Assembly: GCF_019749255.1 (NCBI RefSeq)
Contig: NZ_JACWFH010000008.1
Coordinates: forward strand, 229,937 to 293,936
Origin: Mesobacillus maritimus
Lineage (GTDB): Bacteria; Bacillota; Bacilli; Bacillales; Cytobacillaceae
Direction: 5' to 3'
Length of the DNA: 64,000 nucleotides
The notes under the pieces are model-generated. The model did not search any database. It saw only the letters and a list, made by a program, of their open reading frames with translations, and was not told where the DNA came from. A program made the position numbers and the translations under genes. Position 1 is the first letter of the stretch. The number at the start of each line of letters is the position of its first letter. Positions 1-8,511 of the stretch are shown here, in pieces.

Positions 1-312
1 GCTCAAGGACAAAACGACAGAGAGCGGTAAGGGAAATGTCTATGAGACCACATCTCAAGGACAAACGACAGAGAGCGGTAAGGGAAATGTCTATGAGACC
101 ACATCTCAAGGACAAAACGACAGAGAGCGGCAAGGAAAATGTCTATGAGACCATCGCTCAAGGACAAAACGACAGAGAGCGGTAAGGAAAATGTCTATGA
201 GCCCATCGCTCAAGGACAAAACGGCAGGGAGCAGGAAGAAAAATGTCTATGAGACCACGGCTCAAGAACAAAACGACAGAGAGCAGTAAGGAAAATGTCC
301 ATAAAGACCACC
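1..312. repeat. Tandem array of about six 52-bp units
   Basis: Units begin with CTCAAGGACAAAACGACAGA at about 2, 54, 105, 157, 209 and 261, giving periods of 52, 51, 52, 52 and 52 bp. The second copy lacks one A. The core is well conserved and the last units are more diverged. The left edge is cut by the window, so the array probably continues upstream. The period is not a multiple of three and stops occur in all the frames I read, so it is unlikely to be coding. There are no unique spacers, so it is not a CRISPR array. The function is unknown. Confidence 0.9.
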
Positions 313-349
313 ACTAATAGACAAAATGATTAAGCAGAAATCAGACAGC

Positions 350-386
350 AAAAAAAAGGACAGCGCATCATGCGCTGTCTTTCATC
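350..386. terminator. Hairpin terminator, probably bidirectional
   Basis: A 9-bp perfect stem (GACAGCGCA at 359-367, TGCGCTGTC at 371-379) has a 3-nt loop. A-rich sequence precedes it and a short T run follows it. Read on the minus strand it ends in a run of T, so it could stop transcription from either side. Confidence 0.7.
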
Positions 387-476
387 TAGGGAGTTTAGGG
401 GTATGGATCTAGCTGTAATGTTACTATTCCCGAATCTTGCTAAAGTAAACATCTTTTTTGAAAAAAAGTTTAGTGT

Positions 477-506
477 TTGTAAAAATTATCTATATCTTGG
501 TATGAT
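477..506 (+). promoter_or_regulatory. Putative sigma-A promoter of brxB
   Basis: TTGTAA (477-482) and TATGAT (501-506) are separated by 18 bp, about 45 bp upstream of the chosen brxB start. The match is inferred from consensus only. Confidence 0.5.
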
Positions 507-551
507 ATAGGTATGTTTATAACATAAACCTACTAAAAGGAGTGATTATTG

Positions 552-989
552 GTGAGTATGGACTTTAATTTTTTTATGAATGATGTTGTTCGCCAAGCAC
601 GTCAAGAAATCAGTGCTTCAGGATATAAGGAGTTAACGACACCAGAAGAAGTGGAAGAGACTCTTAAGAAAGAAGGGACAACACTAGTCATGGTCAATTC
701 TGTGTGTGGTTGTGCTGGTGGAATTGCACGTCCTGCAGCAGCACATGCTTTACATTATGATAAACGACCAGATCAACTTGTTACGGTGTTTGCTGGGCAG
801 GATAAAGAAGCAACTGAAAAAGCACGTAGCTTTTTCACGGGTTATCCACCATCCTCTCCATCTTTTGCTCTATTAAAAAACGGTGAAATTGTGACGATGA
901 TTGAACGTCATGATATTGAAGGGCATGACCCAATGGCTGTTGTTCAAAAGCTACAAACTGCTTTCGAACAATATTGTGAAGAAGTTTAA
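552..989 (+). CDS. brxB: Bacilliredoxin BrxB (YphP/YqiW family)
   Basis: This is a cytosolic thiol-disulfide protein that removes bacillithiol from bacillithiolated proteins after oxidative stress. The family's CGC redox motif is visible at residues 52-54 (SVCGCAGG), followed by the conserved GGIARP segment and a [10 protein letters not shown] stretch. The length of 145 aa is normal for the family. I chose GTG at 552, eight bases after AGGAG at 539-543, because it matches the usual N-terminus (x-MDFNFF). A TTG at 549 and an ATG at 558 are in frame. The gene is monocistronic, with its own promoter and a terminator at 1025-1053. In B. subtilis the same gene also precedes yqjA. Confidence 0.93.
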   Translation: MSMDFNFFMNDVVRQARQEISASGYKELTTPEEVEETLKKEGTTLVMVNSVCGCAGGIARPAAAHALHYDKRPDQLVTVFAGQDKEATEKARSFFTGYPPSSPSFALLKNGEIVTMIERHDIEGHDPMAVVQKLQTAFEQYCEEV

Positions 990-1024
990 GGATTTGTTTA
1001 ACTAAATAAAAGTTCTGGTAGAAT

Positions 1025-1056
1025 AAAAAGATGATTGCATAAATCATCTTTTTATT
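1025..1056 (+). terminator. Rho-independent terminator after brxB
   Basis: AAAAAGATGATT (1025-1036) pairs perfectly with AATCATCTTTTT (1042-1053) around a 5-nt loop. The 3' arm doubles as the U tract. Confidence 0.85.
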
Positions 1057-1080
1057 TATTTATTAGGAGATTATAAGCAA

Positions 1081-2076
1081 ATGAAATTTAAAATTGGTTA
1101 CCGTACCATTAAAACTGCTTTGGGAACAGCTCTTTCCATTATTTTAGCGCAATACATAGGATTGCATAATTTCACATCCGCCGGGATATTAACAATCCTT
1201 TGTATTAAAGTGACGAAAAAAAGGTCACTGCGTGCTTCCTGGGATCGTATTCTAGCTTGTCTTATTGCAATGCTTTTTTCGTCACTGTTTTTTGAACTGA
1301 TTGGGTATCATCCTCTTGTTATTGGACTTATGCTTCTTGTCTTCATTCCAGTAGCGGTCATGGCTAGGGCAGCAGATGGGATTGTTTCTAGCAGTGTTAT
1401 CATGCTACATATTTACTCCGCCGGACAGGTCACTGCTAGCTTGTTAGTAAACGAACTTGGGATTGTTCTGATAGGGATTGGCATTGCACTCATTATGAAT
1501 CTGTATATGCCTAGTTCCGATGCAAAGCTAGAAGAGTATCAAATCAAGATTGAAGAAAATTTCAAAAGAATTTTCACTGAAATTGCTACTTTTTTACGAA
1601 ATGGGGAGAGTGACTGGGGAGGAGAGGAGCTAACAGAAACGGCTAAGTGGTTAGAGAGGGCAAAAGCACTCGCTTCACAAGATGTCGAGAATAATTTGTT
1701 GCGTAATGAAAACCTGTATTATCAGTATTTTAAGATTCGTGAAAAACAATTTGAAATCATTGAAAGAGTGCTTCCATCAATTACCTCCATTCCTCATCAG
1801 GTGGAACAAGGTCATTTAATAGCTGAGTTTGTAGAGCAACTCTCTAAGGGCGTTAAACCTGGAAATACTGTTGTTTATTATCTAGAAAAATTGTACAGGA
1901 TGAGGACTGAATTTGAGGGGATGGAGCTGCCGAAAACAAGGGAAGAGTTTGAAGCTAGGGCTGCTCTGTTGCATTTTGTTCAGGAAATGGAGCAATACCT
2001 CCTGTTAAAACGTTCGTTTAAGGGGTTAAAAACTCCAGAGGAAACGAATCAGAATCCAAGCAAGGTAGTAAACTAA
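1081..2076 (+). CDS. yqjA: Aromatic acid exporter family protein YqjA (FUSC-like)
   Basis: This 331-aa membrane protein is predicted to belong to the ArAE_1/FUSC-like family. The first 150 residues hold about four to five hydrophobic segments, beginning near residues 10-30 (ALSIILAQYIGL) and ending at IGIGIALIMNLYMP. The remaining 180 residues are a charged, helical, probably cytosolic domain containing an ENF-type repeat region and an LLLKRSF-like end. Family members are proposed to move aromatic carboxylic acids, but the substrate here is not shown. The ATG at 1081 has AGGAGATTA upstream. It lies 15 bp before the L,D-transpeptidase gene and is probably co-transcribed with it. Confidence 0.85.
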   Translation: MKFKIGYRTIKTALGTALSIILAQYIGLHNFTSAGILTILCIKVTKKRSLRASWDRILACLIAMLFSSLFFELIGYHPLVIGLMLLVFIPVAVMARAADGIVSSSVIMLHIYSAGQVTASLLVNELGIVLIGIGIALIMNLYMPSSDAKLEEYQIKIEENFKRIFTEIATFLRNGESDWGGEELTETAKWLERAKALASQDVENNLLRNENLYYQYFKIREKQFEIIERVLPSITSIPHQVEQGHLIAEFVEQLSKGVKPGNTVVYYLEKLYRMRTEFEGMELPKTREEFEARAALLHFVQEMEQYLLLKRSFKGLKTPEETNQNPSKVVN

Positions 2077-2100
2077 GGGAAAAGCAGGCAGGTGATACAG

Positions 2101-2607
2101 TTGAAAGGTCTTATTTTTGCCATTCTCTTAGTTGTCTCACCAATTTGGCCATTAGGTGCTAACCCACTCCCAGGAGATCCATTTCTTATTATTAATAAAA
2201 AAACAAATGAAGTAGCTTTTATTAATGAGAACCGAGTTCAAACCGTTGTAGGTGCTGCTACTGGGAAAACAGGGGAAATGACGCCTGAAGGTTTGTTCAC
2301 TGTTACGGTTAAAGCCATTGACCCTTATTATAGGAAAAAAGATATACCTGGTGGGGATCCTCGTAATCCTTTGGGAAAACGATGGATTGGTTTTAATGCT
2401 AGGGATACTGATGGTCGGACATATGGCATCCATGGTACGAATGATCCTTCCTCAATCGGGAAGTACATTTCACAAGGATGTATACGATTGCAGAATGAAG
2501 CAGTAGAATCTTTATATGATTATATCCCTCTTGGTACGAAAATACTGGTTATCACTACCGATAAAAGTTTCCAACAGTTAGCAATAGAATATGGAGCGAT
2601 TAAATAG
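2101..2607 (+). CDS. Secreted L,D-transpeptidase (YkuD fold), yqjB position
   Basis: This is an exported cell-wall enzyme of the L,D-transpeptidase catalytic domain family, which makes 3-3 peptidoglycan crosslinks. A hydrophobic signal peptide (GLIFAILLVVSPIWPLGA) is followed by the domain. The active-site His sits in GIHGTND (about residue 111) and the catalytic Cys in SQGCIRL (about residue 127). No LysM domain is attached, so it is a minimal single-domain enzyme of 168 aa. I chose TTG at 2101 because AGGTGAT lies just upstream. An in-frame GTG at 2092 would add three residues. It is downstream of yqjA and ends at a strong terminator. Target specificity is unknown. Confidence 0.85.
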   Translation: MKGLIFAILLVVSPIWPLGANPLPGDPFLIINKKTNEVAFINENRVQTVVGAATGKTGEMTPEGLFTVTVKAIDPYYRKKDIPGGDPRNPLGKRWIGFNARDTDGRTYGIHGTNDPSSIGKYISQGCIRLQNEAVESLYDYIPLGTKILVITTDKSFQQLAIEYGAIK

Positions 2608-2608
2608 C

Positions 2609-2648
2609 AAAAAGGACTATTCTCACGGAATAGTCCTTTTTATTTTTG
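2609..2648 (+). terminator. Rho-independent terminator after the L,D-transpeptidase gene
   Basis: A 14-bp perfect stem (2609-2622 with 2628-2641) ends in TTTTTATTTTT. Confidence 0.92.
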
Positions 2649-2679
2649 TAGTAAATGTATTTTTGGTTTTTAGATTAGA

Positions 2680-2775
2680 TTATAGAAAAGCTGCTATCCC
2701 CGTAAAGAGTGTGGAGGCAAGCATCGCAAATAGCATGACATAAATAATGATTTTACGGGTTTTTCTTTTACCCAA
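2680..2775 (-). CDS. prli42: Prli42-type stress-signalling miniprotein, 31 aa
   Basis: A short minus-strand reading frame starts with TTG at 2775 and has AAAGGAG eight bases upstream. It encodes MGKRKTRKIIIYVMLFAM followed by LASTLFTGIAAFL. This is a basic N-terminus plus one membrane helix, the layout of Prli42, the membrane miniprotein described in Listeria as the anchor of the stressosome. The match to the family pattern (K/R-rich start, IIIYVMLxxMLxSTLxxG) is from memory and not from a search. The gene stands alone between convergent and divergent neighbours and would be missed by most length cut-offs. Confidence 0.8.
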   Translation of the reverse strand: MGKRKTRKIIIYVMLFAMLASTLFTGIAAFL

Positions 2776-2933
2776 GTGTCATTCTCCTTTCGAAATGGCT
2801 CATCGTTTCTATTTACTATACTACATCTGAATGACTGTTTGTTCAACTCCTTATTTTGCAGGAATTATGACGATTTATAGCGAATATAAAGAGTATTGAG
2901 TAAATTCAATTTTACATAAATGGAGGGAAATAG

Positions 2934-3347
2934 ATGATTAAAAAGATTGACCATATTGGTGTAGCGGTTAAATCCATTGAACAAGCCCTGCCTTTTTATA
3001 CGGAAGTCTTGCAATTGCCTTTATTAGGGATTGAAGAGGTTGAAAGTGAGATGCTTCGGGTGGCCTTTTTAAAAATTGGCGAATCTAAAATTGAATTGCT
3101 TGAACCCACTTCAGAGGAGAGCACGGTAGCGCGTTTTATTGAAAAAAGGGGCGAAGGAATACACCATCTGGCTGTTGGGGTTGATTCCATTCAAGAAAGA
3201 ATCAATGAAATGAAAGAAAAAGGGATTCGTATGATTCATGATAAGCCAAAAAACGGAGCGGGCAATGCATCAGTCGCATTCATGCACCCTAAGTCCGCTG
3301 GAGGCGTTCTTGTTGAACTCTGTGAAAAGAAGGGATTGGAAGAGTAG
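2934..3347 (+). CDS. mce: Methylmalonyl-CoA epimerase (VOC superfamily)
   Basis: This enzyme interconverts (R)- and (S)-methylmalonyl-CoA. The 137-aa protein shows the two beta-alpha-beta-beta-beta modules of the vicinal oxygen chelate fold. The first metal ligand is in IDHIGVAV (His7), a second His is in EGIHHLAVGV, and the ligand Glu is in VLVELCEKKG at the C-terminus. The ATG at 2934 has GGAGGG upstream. The gene is followed one base after its stop by the carboxyltransferase gene, the same pair as yqjC-yqjD in B. subtilis, so the two probably act in one propionyl/methylmalonyl-CoA route. Confidence 0.92.
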   Translation: MIKKIDHIGVAVKSIEQALPFYTEVLQLPLLGIEEVESEMLRVAFLKIGESKIELLEPTSEESTVARFIEKRGEGIHHLAVGVDSIQERINEMKEKGIRMIHDKPKNGAGNASVAFMHPKSAGGVLVELCEKKGLEE

Positions 3348-3348
3348 A

Positions 3349-4899
3349 ATGACAGACATCTATGAAAAAATTAATGATCTTTATGACCGTAGGCGGGAAA
3401 TTGAACTTGGCGGTGGAGATGAGCGGATTGAGAAGCAACATGAAAAGGGAAAACTAACGGCGAGAGAAAGAATTGAATTGCTAGTTGACCCTGGAAGTTT
3501 CGTAGAACTCAATCCATTTATTGAGCATCGCTCTGTTGACTTTGGGTTAGAAAACCAAAAAGGTCCCGGAGATGGTGTCGTGACTGGATATGGGAAAGTT
3601 AATGGCCGCCCCATCTATTTATTCTCTCAGGATTTCACTGTGTTTGGTGGTGCTCTAGGAGAAATGCATGCACATAAAATCGCTACAGTGATGGACCTTG
3701 CAGCTAAAAATGGAGCGCCTTTTGTTGGGTTAAACGACTCGGGAGGAGCAAGAATTCAAGAGGGCGTTGTTTCTCTAGATGGGTATGGACAGATTTTTTA
3801 CCGAAATTCTATTTATTCGGGAGTCATTCCGCAGATATCTGTCATTATGGGACCTTGTGCAGGTGGTGCTGTTTATTCTCCTGCGATTACCGACTTTGTG
3901 TTCATGGTTGAAAAAACAAGTCAAATGTTTATTACAGGTCCAAAGGTAATTGAAACGGTGACAGGGGAAAAAATTTCTGCTGAGGACCTTGGTGGAGCAA
4001 AGGTACATAACACGGTAAGTGGTAATGCCCATTTTCGAGCAGAAACAGAGGCTGAGATTTTAGAAATGGTTCGTGCACTACTAAGCTATTTGCCGCAGAG
4101 TCAAGAGGAAAAACCACCGAGACTCGAAGTAGACCATGAGGATGATTATCGACCTGATTTGACAGATTTAATACCATTTGATGCCGTCAGACCCTATGAT
4201 GTTCGAATTGTCATTGAGCAGGTAGTGGACGCTGATTCCTTTATGGAAATTCAAAAAGACTTTGCACGAAATATTGTGATTGGTCTTGCTAGAGTTAAAG
4301 GGGAAGTCGTAGGTCTTGTTTGCAATCAGCCAAAATTTATGGCAGGTGGTCTGGATATTGACTCCTCCGATAAGGCATCGCGATTTATCCGTTTTTGTGA
4401 CTCTTTCAATATTCCAATCATTACCTTTGAAGACGTGACTGGATTTTTCCCAGGAATTAAGCAGGAGCATGGTGGAATCATTCGTCATGGTGCAAAGATT
4501 CTCTATGCTTATTCAGAAGCAACTGTTCCAAAGCTGACTATTATTTTGAGAAAGGCATATGGCGGTGCTTATGTAGCCTTAAACAGTAAATCGATTGGAG
4601 CTGACCTAGTGTTTGCTTGGCCAAATGCCGAAATTGCTGTTATGGGACCACAAGGCGCAGCTAATATTATTTTTGCTAAAGAGATTCAAAATAGTGATGA
4701 CCCAGAGGCAACCAGACAGCAAAAAATTGATGAGTATCGTGAAAAATTTGCGAACCCATATGTGGCTGCAAGCCGAGGGATGGTCGATGACGTGATTGAT
4801 CCAAGAGAAACAAGAATTAAAATTATTCAATCATTAGAAATGTTACGTTCGAAAAAAGAGAGCCGTCCAAAGAAAAAACATGGGAATATTCCATTGTAA
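3349..4899 (+). CDS. yqjD: Acyl-CoA carboxyltransferase (propionyl-CoA carboxylase beta / MmdA type)
   Basis: This 516-aa protein has the two crotonase-like halves of biotin-dependent carboxyltransferases. The N-half carries the GGARIQEG acyl-CoA loop and GPCAGGAVYSPA. The C-half carries FEDVTGFFPG, RKAYGGAYVAL and MGPQGAANIIF. It would move carboxybiotin CO2 to or from propionyl-/methylmalonyl-CoA. The ATG at 3349 (MTDIYEKIND) fits the family start and sits one base past the mce stop. The longer frame upstream only runs inside mce. No biotin carboxylase, biotin carrier or membrane decarboxylase subunit is nearby, so partner subunits must be encoded elsewhere. Substrate is inferred from the epimerase neighbour. 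Confidence 0.9.
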   Translation: MTDIYEKINDLYDRRREIELGGGDERIEKQHEKGKLTARERIELLVDPGSFVELNPFIEHRSVDFGLENQKGPGDGVVTGYGKVNGRPIYLFSQDFTVFGGALGEMHAHKIATVMDLAAKNGAPFVGLNDSGGARIQEGVVSLDGYGQIFYRNSIYSGVIPQISVIMGPCAGGAVYSPAITDFVFMVEKTSQMFITGPKVIETVTGEKISAEDLGGAKVHNTVSGNAHFRAETEAEILEMVRALLSYLPQSQEEKPPRLEVDHEDDYRPDLTDLIPFDAVRPYDVRIVIEQVVDADSFMEIQKDFARNIVIGLARVKGEVVGLVCNQPKFMAGGLDIDSSDKASRFIRFCDSFNIPIITFEDVTGFFPGIKQEHGGIIRHGAKILYAYSEATVPKLTIILRKAYGGAYVALNSKSIGADLVFAWPNAEIAVMGPQGAANIIFAKEIQNSDDPEATRQQKIDEYREKFANPYVAASRGMVDDVIDPRETRIKIIQSLEMLRSKKESRPKKKHGNIPL

Positions 4900-4981
4900 C
4901 GATTCGAATCGAAAGTTTGCTTAGGAGAAAGTTACAAATGTATACTATTATGGTATATACATAAACTTGGAGGTCTCATAG

Positions 4982-6103
4982 ATGATAAACAACGAACGCA
5001 TGTTAAATGAATTTCTTGAGTTGGTTCAAGTAGATTCAGAAACTAAGTACGAAACTGAAATTGCTAAGGTATTAAAGCAGAAATTTAGAGATCTTGGTGT
5101 TGAAGTATTTGAGGATGATACAAAGGATCAGACAGGTCATGGTGCAGGTAATTTAATCTGTACGCTTCAAGGTACAAAAGAGGGCGTAGATCCAATCTAC
5201 TTCACTTCTCATATGGATACTGTTGTTCCTGCTCGTGGTGTAAAACCTTCGATAAAAGATGGATATGTTGTTACAGATGGAACGACAATCCTTGGTGCAG
5301 ATGACAAGACGGGCCTTGCTGTTATGTTGGAAACTGTGCGAGTTTTAAAAGAACAGCAAATTCCGCATGGAACAATCCAATTTATTATCACGGTTGGTGA
5401 AGAGTCTGGTTTAGTTGGGGCGAAGGTTTTGGATCCATCCCGCCTCATTGCAAAATATGGCTATGCTTTAGACAGTGATGGGAAGGTAGGAAACATCATC
5501 GTTGCCGCGCCGACGCAAGCGAAAGTATCGACGGTCATTCATGGGAAAACAGCTCATGCTGGTGTCGCACCGGAAAAAGGAGTTTCAGCAATTACAATTG
5601 CCGCTAAGGCGATCGCTAAAATGCCGCTTGGACGAATCGATGAAGAAACTACAGCGAATATCGGTCGTTTCCAAGGTGGAACCCAAACGAATATTGTTTG
5701 CGATTATGTTGAAATTCTGGCTGAAGCACGCTCACTTGTACCAGAAAAGATGGAAGCCCAAGTTGCTAAAATGAAAGAAGCATTTGAAACCGTTGCCGAA
5801 CAAATGGGCGGTAAGGCAGATGTCAAGGTTGACGTAATGTATCCTGGGTTTAAATACGGTGAAGGCGATCAGGTGGTTGAGATTGCGCGTAAAGCTGCTG
5901 GAAAAATTGGCCGCAGCTGTGAGTTGTTGAAAAGTGGAGGCGGTAGTGACGCTAATGTGATTGCCGGTTTTGGCATTCCGACCGTCAACCTAGCTGTTGG
6001 TTACGAAGATATCCATACAACGAATGAAAAAATGCCGATTGAAGAGCTCGAAAAGCTTGGAGAAATGGTTATAGCAATTATTGAAGAAGTAGCCGCACAA
6101 TAA
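4982..6103 (+). CDS. yqjE: M20/M28-type metallopeptidase YqjE (PepT-like)
   Basis: This is a cytosolic di-zinc aminopeptidase related to peptidase T. Metal and catalytic motifs are in order: TSHMDTV (His77, Asp79), GADDKTGLA (bridging Asp near 107-108), GEESGLVGA (catalytic Glu140 and ligand Glu141), DSDG near 160 and a C-terminal His in EDIHTTNE. The dimerisation insert lies between residues about 180 and 290. The length of 373 aa is normal. The ATG at 4982 has GGAGG nine bases upstream. It probably cleaves small peptides, though the true substrate is unknown. It follows yqjD with an 82-bp gap that may hold its own promoter. Confidence 0.88.
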   Translation: MINNERMLNEFLELVQVDSETKYETEIAKVLKQKFRDLGVEVFEDDTKDQTGHGAGNLICTLQGTKEGVDPIYFTSHMDTVVPARGVKPSIKDGYVVTDGTTILGADDKTGLAVMLETVRVLKEQQIPHGTIQFIITVGEESGLVGAKVLDPSRLIAKYGYALDSDGKVGNIIVAAPTQAKVSTVIHGKTAHAGVAPEKGVSAITIAAKAIAKMPLGRIDEETTANIGRFQGGTQTNIVCDYVEILAEARSLVPEKMEAQVAKMKEAFETVAEQMGGKADVKVDVMYPGFKYGEGDQVVEIARKAAGKIGRSCELLKSGGGSDANVIAGFGIPTVNLAVGYEDIHTTNEKMPIEELEKLGEMVIAIIEEVAAQ

Positions 6104-6111
6104 GAAAAAAG

Positions 6112-6168
6112 CAGAGTATTTTGGATACTCTGAGGCTGTCGAGAAAACTCGACAGCCTCTTTCTATTT
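6112..6168 (+). terminator. Double hairpin terminator after yqjE
   Basis: Two stacked hairpins are visible: AGAGTAT/ATACTCT, then a perfect 12-bp stem (GAGGCTGTCGAG at 6132-6143, CTCGACAGCCTC at 6148-6159) followed by TTTCTATTT. Confidence 0.88.
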
Positions 6169-6336
6169 GCTCGTTATCTATTTAATTATGTCCTCTCATT
6201 GGTTATTAGAGCGTATACTCCTTCCTTGTTTGTCACAAATTGTTCAATACTTTCTTTGTTTGTTCAACCCTGCACATGGATGTTTTAAGTAAAATTAGAG
6301 TAGGTTAAGCTTATTAACATGGAAAGGGATGCTAAA

Positions 6337-6999
6337 ATGTCGAAGTTACTCTATATAACCGTCAATCCAAAGAAAGAAGTGCGTCTTTCTAAAGGAGCAC
6401 AAATTGGTGAAATATTTCTGGAAACCTTCCAAAAAGAACAACCGGAAACCGAAATTGAAAGAATGCACTTATATGATATGGATATCCCGCGTATTGACAT
6501 GGACCTTTTATATGCACGTGCTAAGCTGTCTTTTATGGGTTACACATTCGACCAGCTTTCTGATGCTGAAAGAGAAAAAATTACTGCGATGCATACGCTA
6601 GCAGACCGCTTTATTGAAGCTGATTATTATGTGTTTGTTACCCCGATTTGGAATTTAGGTGCACCAGGAATTTTAAAAGAGTTTATGGATAATATGTTCC
6701 TAATTAATAAAACCTTTGTTACAACAGAAGAAGGACCAAAAGGGTTGCTTACAAATAGAAAGGCGATCCACATCCAGACACGTGGAGGCATTTACTCAAC
6801 TGGACCAATGGTTGAGTTTGAAATGGGCGACCAATATGTAAGAAAGGCTCTTAGCTTCTTAGGGATGGACGTCATGGACACAATTGTAGCAGAGGGCATG
6901 GACCATTTCCCTAAGCAAATTCCTGAAATCATGGCAAAAGCCAAGGAACAAGCTGTAAAATCTGCAAAAGAAATGGCAAAAGGTACGATATCCCTATAG
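6337..6999 (+). CDS. azoR: FMN-dependent NADH-azoreductase
   Basis: This flavodoxin-like quinone/azo reductase (220 aa) starts KLLYITVNPKK. The Rossmann-like FMN site is followed by the family signature VTPIWNLGAPGILKEFMD and the IQTRGGIYS loop that contacts FMN. It reduces azo compounds and quinones using NADH and is often induced by thiol or quinone stress. ATG at 6337 is preferred over ATG at 6319 because GAAAGGGATG lies before it and the protein then begins at the family N-terminus. It stands alone between terminators, where B. subtilis carries other yqj genes, so it looks like a lineage-specific member of this segment. Confidence 0.9.
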   Translation: MSKLLYITVNPKKEVRLSKGAQIGEIFLETFQKEQPETEIERMHLYDMDIPRIDMDLLYARAKLSFMGYTFDQLSDAEREKITAMHTLADRFIEADYYVFVTPIWNLGAPGILKEFMDNMFLINKTFVTTEEGPKGLLTNRKAIHIQTRGGIYSTGPMVEFEMGDQYVRKALSFLGMDVMDTIVAEGMDHFPKQIPEIMAKAKEQAVKSAKEMAKGTISL

Positions 7000-7008
7000 G
7001 AATTCAAT

Positions 7009-7036
7009 GACTCGCAGCGATGTGGGTCTTTTTTAT
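7009..7036 (+). terminator. Rho-independent terminator after azoR
   Basis: GACTCGCA (7009-7016) pairs with TGTGGGTC (7021-7028), including two G-U pairs, around a GCGA loop. TTTTTT follows. Confidence 0.75.
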
Positions 7037-7077
7037 TCAGAAATGGTAAAATAAGCTCGAACCTATTTTGGGACGTG

Positions 7078-8370
7078 GTGAAAATAAACGAAATGTATCC
7101 TAAAAACGGAAAAGTGATACTTCATGTGGATATGAATAGCTTTTATGCTTCGGTTGAAATGGCTTATGATTCTTCATTAAAGGGAAAGCCGTTAGCGATT
7201 GCTGGGAATCCAGAGGAGCGAAGAGGGATTATCATCACATGTAGCTATGAAGCGCGAAAGCTCGGAATCAAAACGACGATGCCCCTTTGGGAAGCTAAAA
7301 AGCTATGTCCTAATCTAATCATTAAAACGCCGAACTTTGAGAGATATCGGACCGTTTCTGCGGCTATGTTTGATCTTCTCAGACAATTCTCAAGCTTAGT
7401 TGAACCCGTTTCCATTGACGAGGGCTATGTCGACATAACCAACTGTCAAGAGCTAGGGTCACCACCTCTCATTGCTGAGCTGATTCAAAAGCGTATTCTT
7501 GAGATGCTAGATTTACCTTGTAGTATCGGAATTGCCCCTAATAAGTTCCTTGCCAAAACTGCCTCCGATATGAAGAAACCTATGGGAATTACTATTTTAA
7601 GAAAACGTGATGTACCTAAAATCCTCTGGCCATTAGATGTTGAAGAGATGCATGGCGTTGGTAAAAAAACAGCTGATAAACTCAAAGGAATCGGCATTTC
7701 TACAATCGGAGATTTAGCTCAATCAAACGAAATACAGGTAAAGGCGTTGCTTGGGATTAATGGCGTAAAACTTAGAGAGAGAGCCAATGGCATTGACAAG
7801 AGATCTGTGGATCCTGACTCTGTTTATGATTTTAAAAGTATTGGAAATTCGACGACATTGCCGCGAGATATCTCCAATCAGCGAGAGTTAATTGGAGTAT
7901 TTGATAAACTTTCCGAACAGGTTGCAGCAAGAATGAACCGGAAACAAGTTGTGGCAACCGTTATTGGAATTACGATACGGTACAAAAATAGGCAAACCAT
8001 TACAAGGAGCCAGAAGCTGGATAACCCAATCGCAAAAAAGAATGAAATCTTTAAGGCTGCAAAGGCTTTATTTGAACGTCATTGGGAGGGGAACTCTGTT
8101 AGACTCCTTGGTATCACCATGACAGGGTTACAGGAGCTTGATACAGCGGTCAAACAACTTGATCTTTTTTCTTATGAGAAAGAAGCAGAAAAAGAACCGC
8201 TTTTGAATACCATGTCTAAGTTGAAAAATAAATACGGGAAAAATATTATTGGTACTGCAAGCAGTCGATTGAATCGGAAACCTTTGCTGACTGATTCTGG
8301 TCATGACACGAGTTTTAATAAAGATTTCCTACAAGAAAAGAAATCAAATGGATTACCTAGAAAAGACTAA
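7078..8370 (+). CDS. polY1: DNA polymerase IV, Y-family (PolY1/DinB)
   Basis: This translesion polymerase has the palm motifs HVDMNSFYASVE near the N-terminus (first catalytic Asp) and VSIDEGYVD (Asp-Glu). A thumb with helix-hairpin-helix (GVGKKTADKLKGIGI) and a little-finger domain follow. The beta-clamp binding peptide is probably QLDLF in the C-terminal tail. The length of about 430 aa is normal. The start is uncertain: GTG 7075, GTG 7078 or ATG 7093 are in frame. B. subtilis YqjH starts close to the last of these. It lies in the same place as yqjH, before gndA. Only a half-site resembling a LexA box is visible at about 7058, so SOS control is not supported. Confidence 0.93.
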   Translation: MKINEMYPKNGKVILHVDMNSFYASVEMAYDSSLKGKPLAIAGNPEERRGIIITCSYEARKLGIKTTMPLWEAKKLCPNLIIKTPNFERYRTVSAAMFDLLRQFSSLVEPVSIDEGYVDITNCQELGSPPLIAELIQKRILEMLDLPCSIGIAPNKFLAKTASDMKKPMGITILRKRDVPKILWPLDVEEMHGVGKKTADKLKGIGISTIGDLAQSNEIQVKALLGINGVKLRERANGIDKRSVDPDSVYDFKSIGNSTTLPRDISNQRELIGVFDKLSEQVAARMNRKQVVATVIGITIRYKNRQTITRSQKLDNPIAKKNEIFKAAKALFERHWEGNSVRLLGITMTGLQELDTAVKQLDLFSYEKEAEKEPLLNTMSKLKNKYGKNIIGTASSRLNRKPLLTDSGHDTSFNKDFLQEKKSNGLPRKD

Positions 8371-8426
8371 CCAAAGGGTATTTTTTTAGCAAAGAGTCAA
8401 AATATAAGAGTAGAAAATTCAGATGT

Positions 8427-8455
8427 TTGCAAACTTACCTTTTTACTGCTAAATT
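8427..8455 (+). promoter_or_regulatory. Putative sigma-A promoter of gndA
   Basis: TTGCAA (8427-8432) and TAAATT (8450-8455) are separated by exactly 17 bp, upstream of the gndA ribosome binding site. Confidence 0.5.
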
Positions 8456-8511
8456 AGAGTTTGTTTATTTGACCACCAATCGTATTGATTGAATAGAAGG
8501 GACGTAGTAGA

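Noticed and set aside
1-312. CRISPR array at the left edge
   Set aside because: The 52-bp units are directly adjacent and have no unique spacers. No cas genes are in the window.
3238-3348. Upstream extension of yqjD
   Set aside because: The added residues overlap mce in another frame and do not match the carboxyltransferase family start.
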